Below are positions 43,870 to 53,032 of a DNA stretch of 64,000 nt, in pieces. The DNA is from Methylocystis sp. ATCC 49242. Its GTDB lineage: Bacteria > Pseudomonadota > Alphaproteobacteria > Rhizobiales > Beijerinckiaceae. The position numbers and the translations under genes were made by a program. The notes beneath the pieces were generated by a model. That model worked only from the letters and a program-made list of their open reading frames with translations. It did no database searches and was not told the DNA's origin. How positions within the stretch are numbered: position 1 is the stretch's first letter; every line of letters begins with the position of its first letter. The stretch covers positions 656,736-720,735 of the forward strand of contig NZ_KE124774.1 in the NCBI RefSeq assembly GCF_000188155.2. Direction: 5' to 3'.

Positions 43870-44418
43870 GTGTTCCTCCCTTTGCTTTTTTGCTGAACAC
43901 AGCCCGGCTTTCGTAGCCCAGCGCTCAAAATAACGCAAATAAAAAATTGCTAATGGCGCCAAATTGTCCTGATATTTTTTGATCTGGTCTCATATTTATT
44001 CTGAAATATAAATAAACTGGACTTATTATGCTGAACAGCAAAAGCATTATATGAATTTATATACCATAAAATACGTATAGGTATTCCGCCGTCATGGAAC
44101 GGCAGAGCACAAATACGAAAATAATACGGGCGACGCCGGCGGACAGCTTGGCCTCTGCCACGCCGCCGTCGCTCTCCATGATAGCAACAGGGGGAAGCCA
44201 TCGTGGATGTACGGGAAATGCCGGTACGAGCCATGATCCTCAAGGACCACTGGCGCTCAAATCGGTGGTAATTTGTTTGGTCTTATGAAATTTATACTGA
44301 CTGGTCCGAAGATTTGACTGCGCGCAAGACCACTGAATGCGCGGATTGATCGCGCATTGGTCCTGCGAGCGGAAGCTTGACCGGGGAGAATCGAATCGTA
44401 AAGGCGACGTGATCGCGC
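43870..44418. promoter_or_regulatory. Long AT-rich upstream region
   Basis: About 550 bases without a gene. The part 43930-44090 is far richer in A+T than the surroundings and holds imperfect palindromes such as ATTTAT...ATAAAT near 43995. It probably is the promoter and control region of the 55-residue peptide gene. The left-out part next to 44418 shows nothing. Confidence 0.45.
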
Positions 44419-45105
44419 CTATTTACACTCCTGCGCCACGCGAGCGAGGGCGTCGGAAAGGCCCTTGAGGGAGTAGGTGTCGGTCGTCGAAGTGCCTTTG
44501 GCCGAGGAGGCCTTTACGACGAGCTTCGAGCCGCCGCGCAACGCGCCGACAAACTCTTTCTCTTTCGACTGGTCCTTGATCCAGGCGTTGTTGCCCTTGG
44601 TGATCAGCTCCCAGCCGTCGCCGTCGATGTCGGCGGAGGCTGCGGAGCCATCCTTGGTGGCGTAGCCGAGATCGATCGCAACTTCGTTGCGGACTCCTTC
44701 GCCGGGTCGGGTGGATATGAAGATGTGTGCAGCCGTGTCCTTGAGCTTGGCTTTCGGCTGCCGCTCTTTGGGTTGACCGAGGGCGTAGCAGGTCTTGTCC
44801 TTGCTGCCTTCCGCCGCATAGGCGCCCCAATCGCCATAGGAGCCGAGCTGTTCGGGCTTGGCGGCGCCCTTGTCGCCCGATTTGTCGGCCTTGCCGTTCT
44901 TACCCTTCTGGTCTTTCTTGTCGGTCTTATCCTTGGACGCGTCGGTTGCGGCTTCCTCGGTCTGCGCGGGCGCAGCCTTGGATTTGGACTCGGTCTTCGA
45001 TTTCGCGAAAGCCGGGTGCGGCGCCGTGGAAAGGCTCGCGCAGGCCGCGAAGACCGCGGCGAGGGCGAAAAGGGAAAAGCGGTAGGACGACGATTCGTTG
45101 CGCAT
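44419..45105 (-). CDS. Invasion-associated locus B (IalB)-family protein
   Basis: This is a 228-residue exported protein. The signal peptide (FSLFALAAVFAACASLSTAP) precedes a long Lys/Ala/Asp-rich low-complexity linker (residues 35-85). The IalB domain follows (SYGDWGAYAAEGSKDKTCYA, HIFISTRPGEGVRNEVAIDL, YSLKGLSDALARVAQECK) with two conserved cysteines. The start at 45105 is chosen for its signal peptide; the frame extends 18 codons upstream into the ubiG end. IalB proteins are common in Hyphomicrobiales, and their cell-envelope function is poorly known. Confidence 0.85.
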   Translation of the reverse strand: MRNESSSYRFSLFALAAVFAACASLSTAPHPAFAKSKTESKSKAAPAQTEEAATDASKDKTDKKDQKGKNGKADKSGDKGAAKPEQLGSYGDWGAYAAEGSKDKTCYALGQPKERQPKAKLKDTAAHIFISTRPGEGVRNEVAIDLGYATKDGSAASADIDGDGWELITKGNNAWIKDQSKEKEFVGALRGGSKLVVKASSAKGTSTTDTYSLKGLSDALARVAQECK

Positions 45106-45155
45106 CGGCCAGAAGTTTACTGTTGACCTCCAGCGTGAACAAGACGCTTCGCGCG

Positions 45156-45929
45156 TCACCCCTGCTTTTTGGCGGCCATCAGGTAATTGACGTCCGTGTC
45201 GTGGCTCTTGCGCCAGCTTCGCGTGAGCGGCTGGAAGCTCATGCCCGCGCGGTCGATCTCCCGCATTCCGGCGCGGCGCAGCCAGGCGGACAATTCGTCC
45301 GGACGGATGAACTTGTTGTGGTCATGTGTGCCTTTTGGCACCCAGCCGAGCACATATTCCGCCCCGAGAATGGCGAACACGTAACTCTTCATCGTCCGGT
45401 CGATGGTGGCGAGGAACAGCAGGCCGCCCGGCCGCACCAGCCGTCCCAGCATGCCGATGAAATCCGCGGGGCCTTCGACATGCTCGATCACTTCCAGCGC
45501 GGCGACGGCGTCAAACTGCTCGCCCGTTTCGGCGAGCGCCTCAGCGGTGATGTTGCGATAGTCGATGTCCAGGCCGGATTTCTCGGCGTGACGGCTCGCG
45601 ACGGCGATATTGTTCGGGGCCGGGTCGATTCCCGTCACCCGGGCGCCGAGCTCGGCCAGCGATTCGCTGAGGATCCCGCCGCCGCAGCCGATGTCGGCGA
45701 TGCGCACGCCTTCGAGGGGCCGCTCGCCGGATTCATTCAGGGCCTTCGGATCATTGAGCAGGAGCCGGCGAATGTGGTCGCGGATGTAGGTCACGCGGAT
45801 GGGGTTGATGTCATGCAAAATCCCCATCTTTCCGGACTTGTCCCACCACAGCTCGCCGAGGCGGTTGAACCGCGCGACATCCTCGGGATTGACGCTGGCG
45901 GAGTGGGGGGACGACGCCTCTGTAGACAC
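45156..45929 (-). CDS. ubiG: Ubiquinone biosynthesis O-methyltransferase UbiG
   Basis: This 257-residue class I methyltransferase catalyses both O-methylation steps of ubiquinone synthesis. The N-terminal family signature is EDVARFNRLGELWWDKSGKM followed by LHDINPIRVTYI. SAM motif I is ADIGCGGGILSESLAELGA, and ALEVIEHVEGP and HDHNKFIRPDEL follow. Length and motifs are normal. Divergent from lysC. Confidence 0.96.
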   Translation of the reverse strand: MSTEASSPHSASVNPEDVARFNRLGELWWDKSGKMGILHDINPIRVTYIRDHIRRLLLNDPKALNESGERPLEGVRIADIGCGGGILSESLAELGARVTGIDPAPNNIAVASRHAEKSGLDIDYRNITAEALAETGEQFDAVAALEVIEHVEGPADFIGMLGRLVRPGGLLFLATIDRTMKSYVFAILGAEYVLGWVPKGTHDHNKFIRPDELSAWLRRAGMREIDRAGMSFQPLTRSWRKSHDTDVNYLMAAKKQG

Positions 45930-46109
45930 GGGAACCTCTTCGAGAGCGGGAGTTTCAACTGCCCGTATAGGATAGGGCGGGCGCCGCCGTTGACAGGGGC
46001 GCGGGCGCGGTCACATATACGCCCGCTTTCAACGAATGGCGAATGACGATTAGGGCTTCTCCTCGTCAATCGCCATGCGTAATTCGCCTCCCCGTTTGTA
46101 GCGGTTCAC

Positions 46110-47342
46110 ATGTCACGCCTGGTCATGAAATTCGGCGGCACGTCCGTCGCCAATGTCGAGCGCATCCATAATGTGGCGCGCCATGTGAAGCGCGAGGTCG
46201 AGGCCGGGCGCCAGGTCGCCGTCGTCGTCTCCGCCATGGCCGGCAAGACCAATGAGCTGGTCGCGTGGTGCAAGGAGGCGTCCCCGCTCTACGACCAGCG
46301 CGAATATGACGCCGTGGTCGCCTCGGGCGAGCAGGTGACTGCGGGACTTCTCGCCATCGCCCTTCAGAAGATCGGGATACCAGCGCGCTCCTGGCAGGGC
46401 TGGCAGACGCCGATCTGCACCAACGGGACGCATGGCTCGGCGCGCATCGAATCGATCGACGGCGCGGGGATCATCGACGGATTCTCGCGCGGCGAGGTCG
46501 CCGTGGTCGCCGGCTTCCAGGGCGTCCACAAGGAGACCGGCCGCATCACCACGCTCGGCCGCGGCGGCTCGGACACGAGCGCCGTGGCGCTTGCGGCGGC
46601 CATCCACGCCGACCGCTGCGACATTTATACGGACGTCGACGGCGTCTACACGACCGACCCCCGCGTGGTGCCTAAGGCGCGTCGAATGGACCGCGTGGCC
46701 TTCGAGGAAATGCTGGAGATGGCGTCGCTCGGCGCCAAGGTTTTGCAGGTTCGCTCGGTCGAGGTGGCGATGGTGCACAAGGTGCCGACCTATGTGCGCT
46801 CCAGCTTCGACGATCCCGACAGCCCGGGCGAGGGGACGCTGATCTGCAACGAGGAGGATATTGTGGAAGCCCAGGTCGTCACAGGCATCGCCTTCTCGCG
46901 CGACGAGGCGCAGATCACATTGCGCCGCGTGGCCGACAAGCCCGGCGTCGCCGCCGCAGTCTTCATGCCGCTGGCCGAGGCGGGCATAAACGTCGACATG
47001 ATCGTGCAGGTGGTCTCGGAGGACGGTATGACCGACATGACCTTCACTGTCGGCACGGCGGATTACGAACGCGCCTTCGCCATCCTCGAGAAGATCAAGG
47101 ACGACATCGGCTTTTCCAGCATGGCGGGCGAGAAGGAAGTCGCCAAGGTTTCCGCCATCGGCATCGGCATGCGCAGCCATGCCGGCGTCGCCGCCCGCGC
47201 CTTCCGCGCGCTGTCGGAAAAGGGCGTGAACATCCGCGCGATCACTACCTCGGAAATCAAATTCTCCGTGCTGATCGACGAAGCCTATACCGAACTCGCC
47301 GTGCGCACGCTGCACACGCTCTACGGGCTGGACGCGGCTTAG
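46110..47342 (+). CDS. lysC: Aspartate kinase
   Basis: This is a 410-residue aspartokinase, the first step to Lys, Thr, Met and diaminopimelate. The catalytic domain starts [14 protein letters not shown], followed by [18 protein letters not shown] and [11 protein letters not shown]. Two C-terminal ACT domains ([20 protein letters not shown] and [20 protein letters not shown]) give feedback control. It is the single-function type of alphaproteobacteria. A standalone gene. Confidence 0.97.
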   Translation: MSRLVMKFGGTSVANVERIHNVARHVKREVEAGRQVAVVVSAMAGKTNELVAWCKEASPLYDQREYDAVVASGEQVTAGLLAIALQKIGIPARSWQGWQTPICTNGTHGSARIESIDGAGIIDGFSRGEVAVVAGFQGVHKETGRITTLGRGGSDTSAVALAAAIHADRCDIYTDVDGVYTTDPRVVPKARRMDRVAFEEMLEMASLGAKVLQVRSVEVAMVHKVPTYVRSSFDDPDSPGEGTLICNEEDIVEAQVVTGIAFSRDEAQITLRRVADKPGVAAAVFMPLAEAGINVDMIVQVVSEDGMTDMTFTVGTADYERAFAILEKIKDDIGFSSMAGEKEVAKVSAIGIGMRSHAGVAARAFRALSEKGVNIRAITTSEIKFSVLIDEAYTELAVRTLHTLYGLDAA

Positions 47343-47433
47343 TTAACATTAATTAGCGTGGGCGATGGTTGAAGTCGTCGCTGGCTCTCACATGTAACCG
47401 CTCCAGAGAGGCTCTCTCCTGGAGGGTTGCCAC

Positions 47434-47865
47434 ATGGAAGAGTTAGCAAGGCGCGTTGTCTATACGACGACGCTTGAACCAGCAGTCGCCAAGGCCGCCA
47501 TCGGCCACGTGCTGTTGTTTCTTAGAGACGAGGTTCCCGGCGGTCACGTCGGTGAATTCATCGACAAGACGCCGCTTGCGCAGGAGTTCGTCATAGCGGC
47601 GCGCGCTTCCGGCGACGGCGGCGTGACTCAGGTAATCGAGGGCCTGACGAGCTTCATGGGCCGCGGCCGGGCCGACCTCAACATCCTCGTCGGAAAGCTG
47701 GAAAATCTCGGTCTCAAGGACGCGCAGATTGAAGGGCTGATCAAAGAGATCGTCGCGCGTTCCGATGTCCTCATCGGCGCAGAGGGCGCGGCAAAAATCC
47801 GGGAAATCCTGCCCGCGATGAGTGAGCGAATGCCCACAATGGAAGAGATGCGGCGCAGCGCCTGA
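47434..47865 (+). CDS. Small acidic protein, paralogue of 49054-49437
   Basis: This 143-residue protein follows a GGAGGG ribosome binding site. The N-terminal motif AVAKAAIGHVLLFLRDEVPG is shared with the protein at 49054 (EVAKSAIGHVLAFLQKELPD). The fold is helical with no signal peptide. It resembles DUF2267/DUF2780-type proteins, but the assignment is weak. Pairing with the second copy around the DUF4424 gene suggests duplication. Function unknown. Confidence 0.7.
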   Translation: MEELARRVVYTTTLEPAVAKAAIGHVLLFLRDEVPGGHVGEFIDKTPLAQEFVIAARASGDGGVTQVIEGLTSFMGRGRADLNILVGKLENLGLKDAQIEGLIKEIVARSDVLIGAEGAAKIREILPAMSERMPTMEEMRRSA

Positions 47866-47883
47866 CCACGGTGACGCGGAAAC

Positions 47884-47907
47884 TGACGCGGCCGAAGGGC
47901 CGCGTCA
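47884..47907. terminator. Bidirectional hairpin between convergent genes
   Basis: TGACGCGGCC-GAAG-GGCCGCGTCA is a perfect 10-bp stem followed by TTT on the plus strand. It lies between the stop of the small acidic gene and includes the stop codon of the DUF4424 gene, so it can end transcripts from both sides. Confidence 0.75.
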
Positions 47908-48909
47908 TTTCCTGTTCCACCAGTCTATGATCAGAATGTCGAGGTCGCGGTCGGGCGTGAAATTCTTGCGGCGCACCTCGAAGCGAGTGGGCGAAATTTT
48001 CTTCACGCCGTCCATGCAAAAACTTACAAGCGAGTCGGCTTTACCCTTGTCGACGACAAGCCGGAAATCGCCTATCGGGCCTTTCCAGTTTGCGCCGGTC
48101 TTCAACACATAGCCAAGCCAGACCTCCGAATAGGCGCCCATATCCGTGCGCTTTGTCTTTTCGATGCGGTCGAAGCTCGCGAGCCACTCCTTGTCGATGC
48201 AATATCTGCTCAGCGTCTGGTTGAATTCTTTTTCGAGTTCCTTGTCCTTGCGCCGCCACGCGTCGAGATTGCCGCCGACGCTGCCGCCCGCGAGCGGCTT
48301 GTATTCATGCTCCACCGTCACGGTCGCATTCGCCGGGAAGGTCTGATGTCGCGTGATGGTGGTGCGCAGCGACCAGTTCGCCACCCAATTGGGGTATTCC
48401 TCGGAGCCCGTGTTTTCCATGAGGCCATCGGCGACAAGTTTCGCGACTTCCGCTTTCGGGACTTTTTTCAGCGCGTCCTCGAAATCCTTCGCGAGGCGAT
48501 TGAGCGGAAGTTTCAGCGCCGTCAGTCGCGCGCTGACGTCCTTGTCCTTGAAGATCGCCTGCTCGACGGTTTCGAAGTCGATCGGCTTTCCATCAATCTT
48601 CGTCTTGAATTTTATGCCGCCTTTTTCGCTCCAGTAGCTGGTGTTTTCCGCGTCGGTCGGGGGAATGTCGGGCAGGGGGAAGGCGACGAGCGTTTCGATC
48701 GGCGCGTCGCTTTTGTTGGTAAAGCGATATTTCACGCGCACAAGGTCGCGCGAGATGAACAGGTCTTCGCTGTCCATCGAAATCGAATCGGATTTGACGA
48801 GAGTGAGACCACCCACCGCCGTCTCCGCCTCCGAGTCATTGGCGCAGGCAGGTTGGGCGCCGACGAGAGCGAAGAAAATGGCGAATGTCGTATAACATTG
48901 AGGTCGCAT
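47905..48909 (-). CDS. DUF4424 exported protein
   Basis: This 334-residue product is read from the ATG at 48909 (MRPQCYTTFAIFFALVGAQP) with a signal peptide ending ACAN. The body matches DUF4424: SDSISMDSEDLFIS, VKYRFTNKSDAPIETLVAFP, NVxV-type HEYKPLAGGSVGG, and a C-terminal FEVRRKNFTPDRDLDILII. The frame is open upstream, but that part is antisense-like intergenic DNA. The family is periplasmic and uncharacterised. Confidence 0.82.
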   Translation of the reverse strand: MRPQCYTTFAIFFALVGAQPACANDSEAETAVGGLTLVKSDSISMDSEDLFISRDLVRVKYRFTNKSDAPIETLVAFPLPDIPPTDAENTSYWSEKGGIKFKTKIDGKPIDFETVEQAIFKDKDVSARLTALKLPLNRLAKDFEDALKKVPKAEVAKLVADGLMENTGSEEYPNWVANWSLRTTITRHQTFPANATVTVEHEYKPLAGGSVGGNLDAWRRKDKELEKEFNQTLSRYCIDKEWLASFDRIEKTKRTDMGAYSEVWLGYVLKTGANWKGPIGDFRLVVDKGKADSLVSFCMDGVKKISPTRFEVRRKNFTPDRDLDILIIDWWNRK

Positions 48910-49053
48910 TGCCTGTTTCCAGATAATTCCGGCGAGGACAGTCGCCGCGATCACACATAGCTTACCGGACGTAGGGACCGGGCGCTTGATTTTCAATTTT
49001 TCCGCGGCGACAGTCGCAAAGCTCAAGAGAACAGGACCACAGGGGAGAATCAC

Positions 49054-49437
49054 ATGGATGAATTGATCGAGCGCGTTTCCGCCGCGATCGGGGTCGACGC
49101 CGAAGTCGCCAAAAGCGCGATCGGCCATGTGCTCGCCTTCCTGCAAAAGGAGCTTCCCGACGGACCGGTGGCCGAGTTCCTCGATAAGGTCGCAGGAGCG
49201 CGTGACGCCGCCAACGCGGCGACGGCGGACAGCGAGAGCGGCGGCGGCGGTTTGCTCGGCGGTCTTTTGAGCGGGGGCCTCATGGGTCTGGCCGGCAAGC
49301 TCAACGCCCTCGGGCTGGACATGGGCCAGATCCAGAAGCTCGGCCACGAAATTTTCGGCTATGCGGAGACGGTCGTCGGCAAGGAGAAAGTCCAGCAGAT
49401 CGCAAATTCGATTCCGGGGCTGTCACAGTTTCTGTGA
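49054..49437 (+). CDS. Small helical protein with Gly-rich linker
   Basis: This is a 127-residue protein. The N-terminal domain (LIERVSAAIGVDAEVAKSAI, GHVLAFLQKELP) is homologous to that of 47434-47865. A Gly/Ser/Leu-rich linker (SGGGGLLGGLLSGGLMGL) and a helical end follow. The start has AGGGGAG upstream. Its stop lies 6 bp from the convergent murJ stop. Perhaps a DUF2267/DUF2780-like protein; role unknown. Confidence 0.7.
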   Translation: MDELIERVSAAIGVDAEVAKSAIGHVLAFLQKELPDGPVAEFLDKVAGARDAANAATADSESGGGGLLGGLLSGGLMGLAGKLNALGLDMGQIQKLGHEIFGYAETVVGKEKVQQIANSIPGLSQFL

Positions 49438-49443
49438 CCCGGA

Positions 49444-50979
49444 TCATCGTCGGCGTCTGAGGTTTCCAAGCCTGACGCCGACGACATGAAGGACCCCGAC
49501 CAGCGCCGCGCCGTAAACAATTGCGCCTGCGCCGCCCAGCGCGATCAGCGCGACGAGATTGGCCAGCGAACCGAAATGCAGCCCCAGCGCAAGGGCCGGC
49601 GCACGGCCGTAGACGGCGACAAGGGTCAGGACCGCGCTCGCCACGAGGGTCGCCAGCAGCGTCTTGCCGAAGACCTCGTCGAAATCCATCGCGTCCCGGG
49701 CGATGGCCAGCGCGACGAGCGCGCCGAGATTGATCCACAGGCCAACCGAGGTCGCCGTCGCGAGCCCCACCGCCCCCAGCGGGCGGAACAACGCGACTTT
49801 CAGCGCGACATTCGCCGTCAGCGCGATCAGCGCGATGGTCATGGGCGTCCTGGTGTCGCCGCGCGCCTGAAAGCTCGCGCGCGCGGAGGCGATCAGCACC
49901 AGCGCCATCAGCCCGCCGCCATAGGCCGCGAGCACGTCGCCGGCGGCATAGGCGTCGGCGGCCGTGAACTTGCCGCGCATGAAAAGCCCGCTGACGATCA
50001 GCTCCGGAATCGTGTCGAAGGCGATGAAAAAGGGCGCCGCGAGCGCGATCGTGAGCGCCATGGTGCGGCTCTGCGCGCGATGGGCGCCTTCGACGTCACC
50101 GGCGGCGAGGCGGCGGCTCATCTCGGGCAGGAGCACCGTGCCCGCCGCGATGCCGATGACGCCGACGGGCAACTGGTAAAGGCGCTCGGCGTATGAAATC
50201 GACGACACGCCCCCGTCCGCGAGCATTGACGAGAGGATGGTGTCAGCAAAGACGGCGATTTGCGGACTGGCTGATCCGATCACAGCGGGGCCGAGCTTGA
50301 TGAAAAAATCGCGGACCCGGCTCCAATGCGGCTTGCGTAGCCCCCTCAAGACGCCGATGCGCCGTGCGTCCCACATCAGAAGCCCCAGCTCCAGCGCGCC
50401 GGAAACGGTGACGCCCCAGCTCGCCGCATAGCCGGCGTTGGGAAACAGAAACGCCACCGCGAGCGCCGCCATGACCGTCAGATTCATCAGATTTGGCGCG
50501 AAGGCGGGAAGCGCGAAGCGCCCGCGCGCGTTGAGCGCGCCCATGTGCAGCGCGAAGAGCGTCATGAACAGAAGGTATGGGAATGTGATCCGCGTAAGAT
50601 TGACCGCCAGCGCGAATTTCTCCGGGCGGTCGTCGAGGCCCGGCGCGAGCAGCATGACAAACTGTGGGGTGAAGACCCAGACGATCACCAGCAGCACGAT
50701 CTGCGAGGCGAGCAGCAGCGTGTAGATCTGGCCGGCCAGTTCCTCCGCCGACTCGTCGCCCTCCTGCTCGATCGCCATGGAGTAGGACGGCACGAAAGCG
50801 GCGTTGAACGCGCCTTCGCCGAAGATGGCGCGAAAGCTGTTCGGCAGGCGCTGTGCGATGAAGAAAGCGTCCGAGACGACTCCGGCGCCCATGATCGCCG
50901 ACTGCATCGCGAGCGAGAGGAAGCCCGTCACGCGCGAGAGCAGGGTGAAGCCGCCGACCGAGAGGAGATTTCGAATCAT
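49444..50979 (-). CDS. murJ: Lipid II flippase MurJ
   Basis: This 511-residue MOP-superfamily transporter flips lipid II across the inner membrane for peptidoglycan synthesis. It starts MIRNLLSVGGFTLLSRVTGF with the family's N-terminal SxxTxxSRxxGF pattern. FIAQRLPNSFRAIFGEGAFN and PSYSMAIEQEG follow, with about 14 hydrophobic helices to the end. The conserved Arg and Asp/Glu of the central cavity are present (R17, GEGAFN). Single gene, convergent with the small protein before it. Confidence 0.95.
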   Translation of the reverse strand: MIRNLLSVGGFTLLSRVTGFLSLAMQSAIMGAGVVSDAFFIAQRLPNSFRAIFGEGAFNAAFVPSYSMAIEQEGDESAEELAGQIYTLLLASQIVLLVIVWVFTPQFVMLLAPGLDDRPEKFALAVNLTRITFPYLLFMTLFALHMGALNARGRFALPAFAPNLMNLTVMAALAVAFLFPNAGYAASWGVTVSGALELGLLMWDARRIGVLRGLRKPHWSRVRDFFIKLGPAVIGSASPQIAVFADTILSSMLADGGVSSISYAERLYQLPVGVIGIAAGTVLLPEMSRRLAAGDVEGAHRAQSRTMALTIALAAPFFIAFDTIPELIVSGLFMRGKFTAADAYAAGDVLAAYGGGLMALVLIASARASFQARGDTRTPMTIALIALTANVALKVALFRPLGAVGLATATSVGLWINLGALVALAIARDAMDFDEVFGKTLLATLVASAVLTLVAVYGRAPALALGLHFGSLANLVALIALGGAGAIVYGAALVGVLHVVGVRLGNLRRRR

Positions 50980-51147
50980 GAGGACGCTTCTAGCAAGTTA
51001 GGGTTTAATTTCTGTCGGCGAATTGTGAAGGCGCAGCTATCCAGTCGTTGCGTGTGGCCGAGGCCGGGCATAATCTCGGTTTGACTGGTTACGTCATTTC
51101 AGAGCCGAGCCATGCGGCGAGAGCGCGGCGTGTCACGGATAGGCGCC

Positions 51148-51498
51148 ATGAAAGCCGGATTTTTTCTCGCTGCGACGCTTTTGGTTTTTCCGGGCGACGT
51201 CGCTTTTGCGATGCGGTGCGGCACGTCCCTCGTGATCGAAGGGCAATCCAAATACGAGGTGCTGCGGCTGTGCGGCGAGCCGGCGTACGCCGACAGCCGC
51301 GTCGAATATCGCTGGGCGCCGAACTGGACTGGCCCCAGACCGCTCGACGGGCCGGCGAACCATTATCCTTCGCCGGCGGTTCGGCGGCTCGTCTATGACG
51401 AATGGGTCTATAATTTCGGATACACGCAGCTGATGCCGTCGCTCATTTTCGAGAACGGCCGCCTCATCGAGATCCGGTCCCTCGGCTATGGACGATGA
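51148..51498 (+). CDS. DUF2845 small exported protein
   Basis: This 116-residue protein starts at 51148 (MKAGFFLAATLLVFPGDVAF) with a signal peptide. The mature part has MRCGTSLVIEGQSKYEVLRL and CGEP, the conserved start of DUF2845, then DEWVYNFG and MPSLIFENGRLIEI. Two cysteines may form a disulphide. The frame extends 12 codons upstream without a better start. Role unknown. Confidence 0.82.
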   Translation: MKAGFFLAATLLVFPGDVAFAMRCGTSLVIEGQSKYEVLRLCGEPAYADSRVEYRWAPNWTGPRPLDGPANHYPSPAVRRLVYDEWVYNFGYTQLMPSLIFENGRLIEIRSLGYGR

Positions 51499-51502
51499 AG
51501 GC

Positions 51503-51916
51503 CTAATGTTGCGGGCAGTGCTGATAATAGCCGCCGGAGATTTCGCTCACATGTCCCGCGGCGTCGGCTGACCAGCGCACATTGCCGCTGCGTCGGCATT
51601 TGTCCCTGATGCCGGCCTGGCGGTCGTAGGTGGCCACGCGCTCGCCCGCCCGGCCCATTTTGAACCCCTGTTCGAGAAGCGCCGCCGAGACCTCTGCCTC
51701 CGTCGTGCCGGCGGGAAAACGGGCGCGAAGGCGCGTCAGGAACGCTTGCTGATCCGCTTCGTTTAGCGAATCCGGCAGGTTCTGCAGAAGCTCCGGCAGG
51801 GGAGCCTCGGCGCTCAACCAGAAGAGCCGCAGGCCAAAGGCGAGGAACAGGAAAGCGACTGCAGCGAAGGCGAAAACGAGCGCAATTCTCGTGGCGGCGG
51901 AGTTTCGCTGTGTCAT
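51503..51916 (-). CDS. Membrane-anchored protein of unknown function
   Basis: This 137-residue product is read from the ATG at 51916 (MTQRNSAATRIALVFAFAAV). One N-terminal transmembrane helix (LVFAFAAVAFLFLAFGLRLF) is followed by a soluble domain with LTRLRARFPAGTTEAEVSAA, LLEQGFKMG and two cysteines (DKCRRSG, YYQHCPQH). It resembles small exported Hyphomicrobiales proteins but has no named family. It lies 64 bp downstream of the glycosyltransferase gene on the same strand, convergent with DUF2845. Confidence 0.68.
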   Translation of the reverse strand: MTQRNSAATRIALVFAFAAVAFLFLAFGLRLFWLSAEAPLPELLQNLPDSLNEADQQAFLTRLRARFPAGTTEAEVSAALLEQGFKMGRAGERVATYDRQAGIRDKCRRSGNVRWSADAAGHVSEISGGYYQHCPQH

Positions 51917-51980
51917 GATGTGAAGCGCCCTCGATCGGTTATGGCCGTTCACCGCCATTTCGAGCCTTACGGGGCCTTTA

Positions 51981-52964
51981 TCACCCGTCGTCGCGCGGCT
52001 CAATCGTCCCGCTCGCGCCAGTCTCGCCGCCGCCGACTTCCTCCGCCACCAGATAGAGCGGTCGCCCTTTCACCTCGTTGAAGATGCGGGCGATATACTC
52101 GCCGAGCACGCCTAGCGAAATGAGCTGTACCCCCGAGAAGAACGCAATCGACACGATGAGGGACGGGAAGCCGGGCGTGTCGACGCCGAAAAGCATGGTG
52201 CGCACGAAGTAATAGGCCGCCATCGTCAGCGCGAAGCCGGAAATCGCGAGACCAACCCATGTCCATACTTTCAGCGGGATGGAGGAGAAGGACATCAGCC
52301 CGTCCAGCGCGAAACGCACGAGCCGCGCGAAGTTGAATTTCGATTGGCCGCTGGCTCGGCTTTCCACCTCGAAAGGCACGCCGATCGATTTGAAGCCGAT
52401 CCAGGCGTAAAGGCCCTTGTTGAAGCGCGCCCGTTCGCGCATCGAGAGCAGCGCGTCGACCGCCTGCCGGTCGAGCAATCGGAAGTCGCCCGCGCCGGAC
52501 GGCAGGGAGACGTCGCCGAACTTCTCGAGGACATGGTAGAAAAGCTCGGTGAAAACGGTGCGCATCTTCGGGTCGGTCGCGCGATCGGCGCGCTGTCCGT
52601 AGACATTTTTGTAACCCTCGCGCCATTTCTCGACGAATTGCGCAATGACCTCCGGAGGATGCTGCAGGTCGGAGTCCATGATGACCGCCGCACGCCCGCG
52701 CGCATGGTCGAGACCTGCCGCGATCGCCACCTCCTTGCCGAAATTGCGGGAGAAGGAGAGGGCGCGGAAACGCGGTTCGGCGGCGCAGAGGGCGCGCAGT
52801 TCATCAAGGCTCTCGTCATGGGAGCCGTCATCGACGAAGATGGCCTCGAAAGTCACGCCTGCGCCTTCCAGCGCCGGGACTAGCCGCGCCCCCAGGGGGC
52901 GCAGGTTGGCGGCCTCGTTGAACACGGGAATGACGACCGATATATCGGGGCTGCGAATTGTCAT
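51981..52964 (-). CDS. GT2 glycosyltransferase (GtrB/polyprenyl-phosphate type)
   Basis: This is a 327-residue membrane glycosyltransferase. The GT-A domain has DISVVIPVFNEAANL, the first acidic motif AIFVDDGSHDES, and the metal-binding DSDLQHPPEVI. The acceptor region has FGDVSLPSGAGDFRLLDRQA. Two C-terminal helices (VWTWVGLAISGFALTMAAYY and LIVSIAFFSGVQLISLGVLG) complete the GtrB-like layout, and GEYIARIFNEVKGRPLYLV is typical. It probably attaches a sugar to undecaprenyl phosphate. It is divergent from the YdjC-type deacetylase, so both may serve envelope glycolipid synthesis. Confidence 0.9.
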   Translation of the reverse strand: MTIRSPDISVVIPVFNEAANLRPLGARLVPALEGAGVTFEAIFVDDGSHDESLDELRALCAAEPRFRALSFSRNFGKEVAIAAGLDHARGRAAVIMDSDLQHPPEVIAQFVEKWREGYKNVYGQRADRATDPKMRTVFTELFYHVLEKFGDVSLPSGAGDFRLLDRQAVDALLSMRERARFNKGLYAWIGFKSIGVPFEVESRASGQSKFNFARLVRFALDGLMSFSSIPLKVWTWVGLAISGFALTMAAYYFVRTMLFGVDTPGFPSLIVSIAFFSGVQLISLGVLGEYIARIFNEVKGRPLYLVAEEVGGGETGASGTIEPRDDG

Positions 52965-53032
52965 AAGACTGCTTCAAACCAGAATTTCCGGGCGGAGCAT
53001 AGGCGAAAACAGGGTGTGAGGAGACGGACGGC

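Noticed and set aside
46113-47315. 400-codon frame antisense to lysC
   Set aside because: lysC on the plus strand has all family motifs; the antisense frame has Arg/Asp/His-biased composition and no signature.
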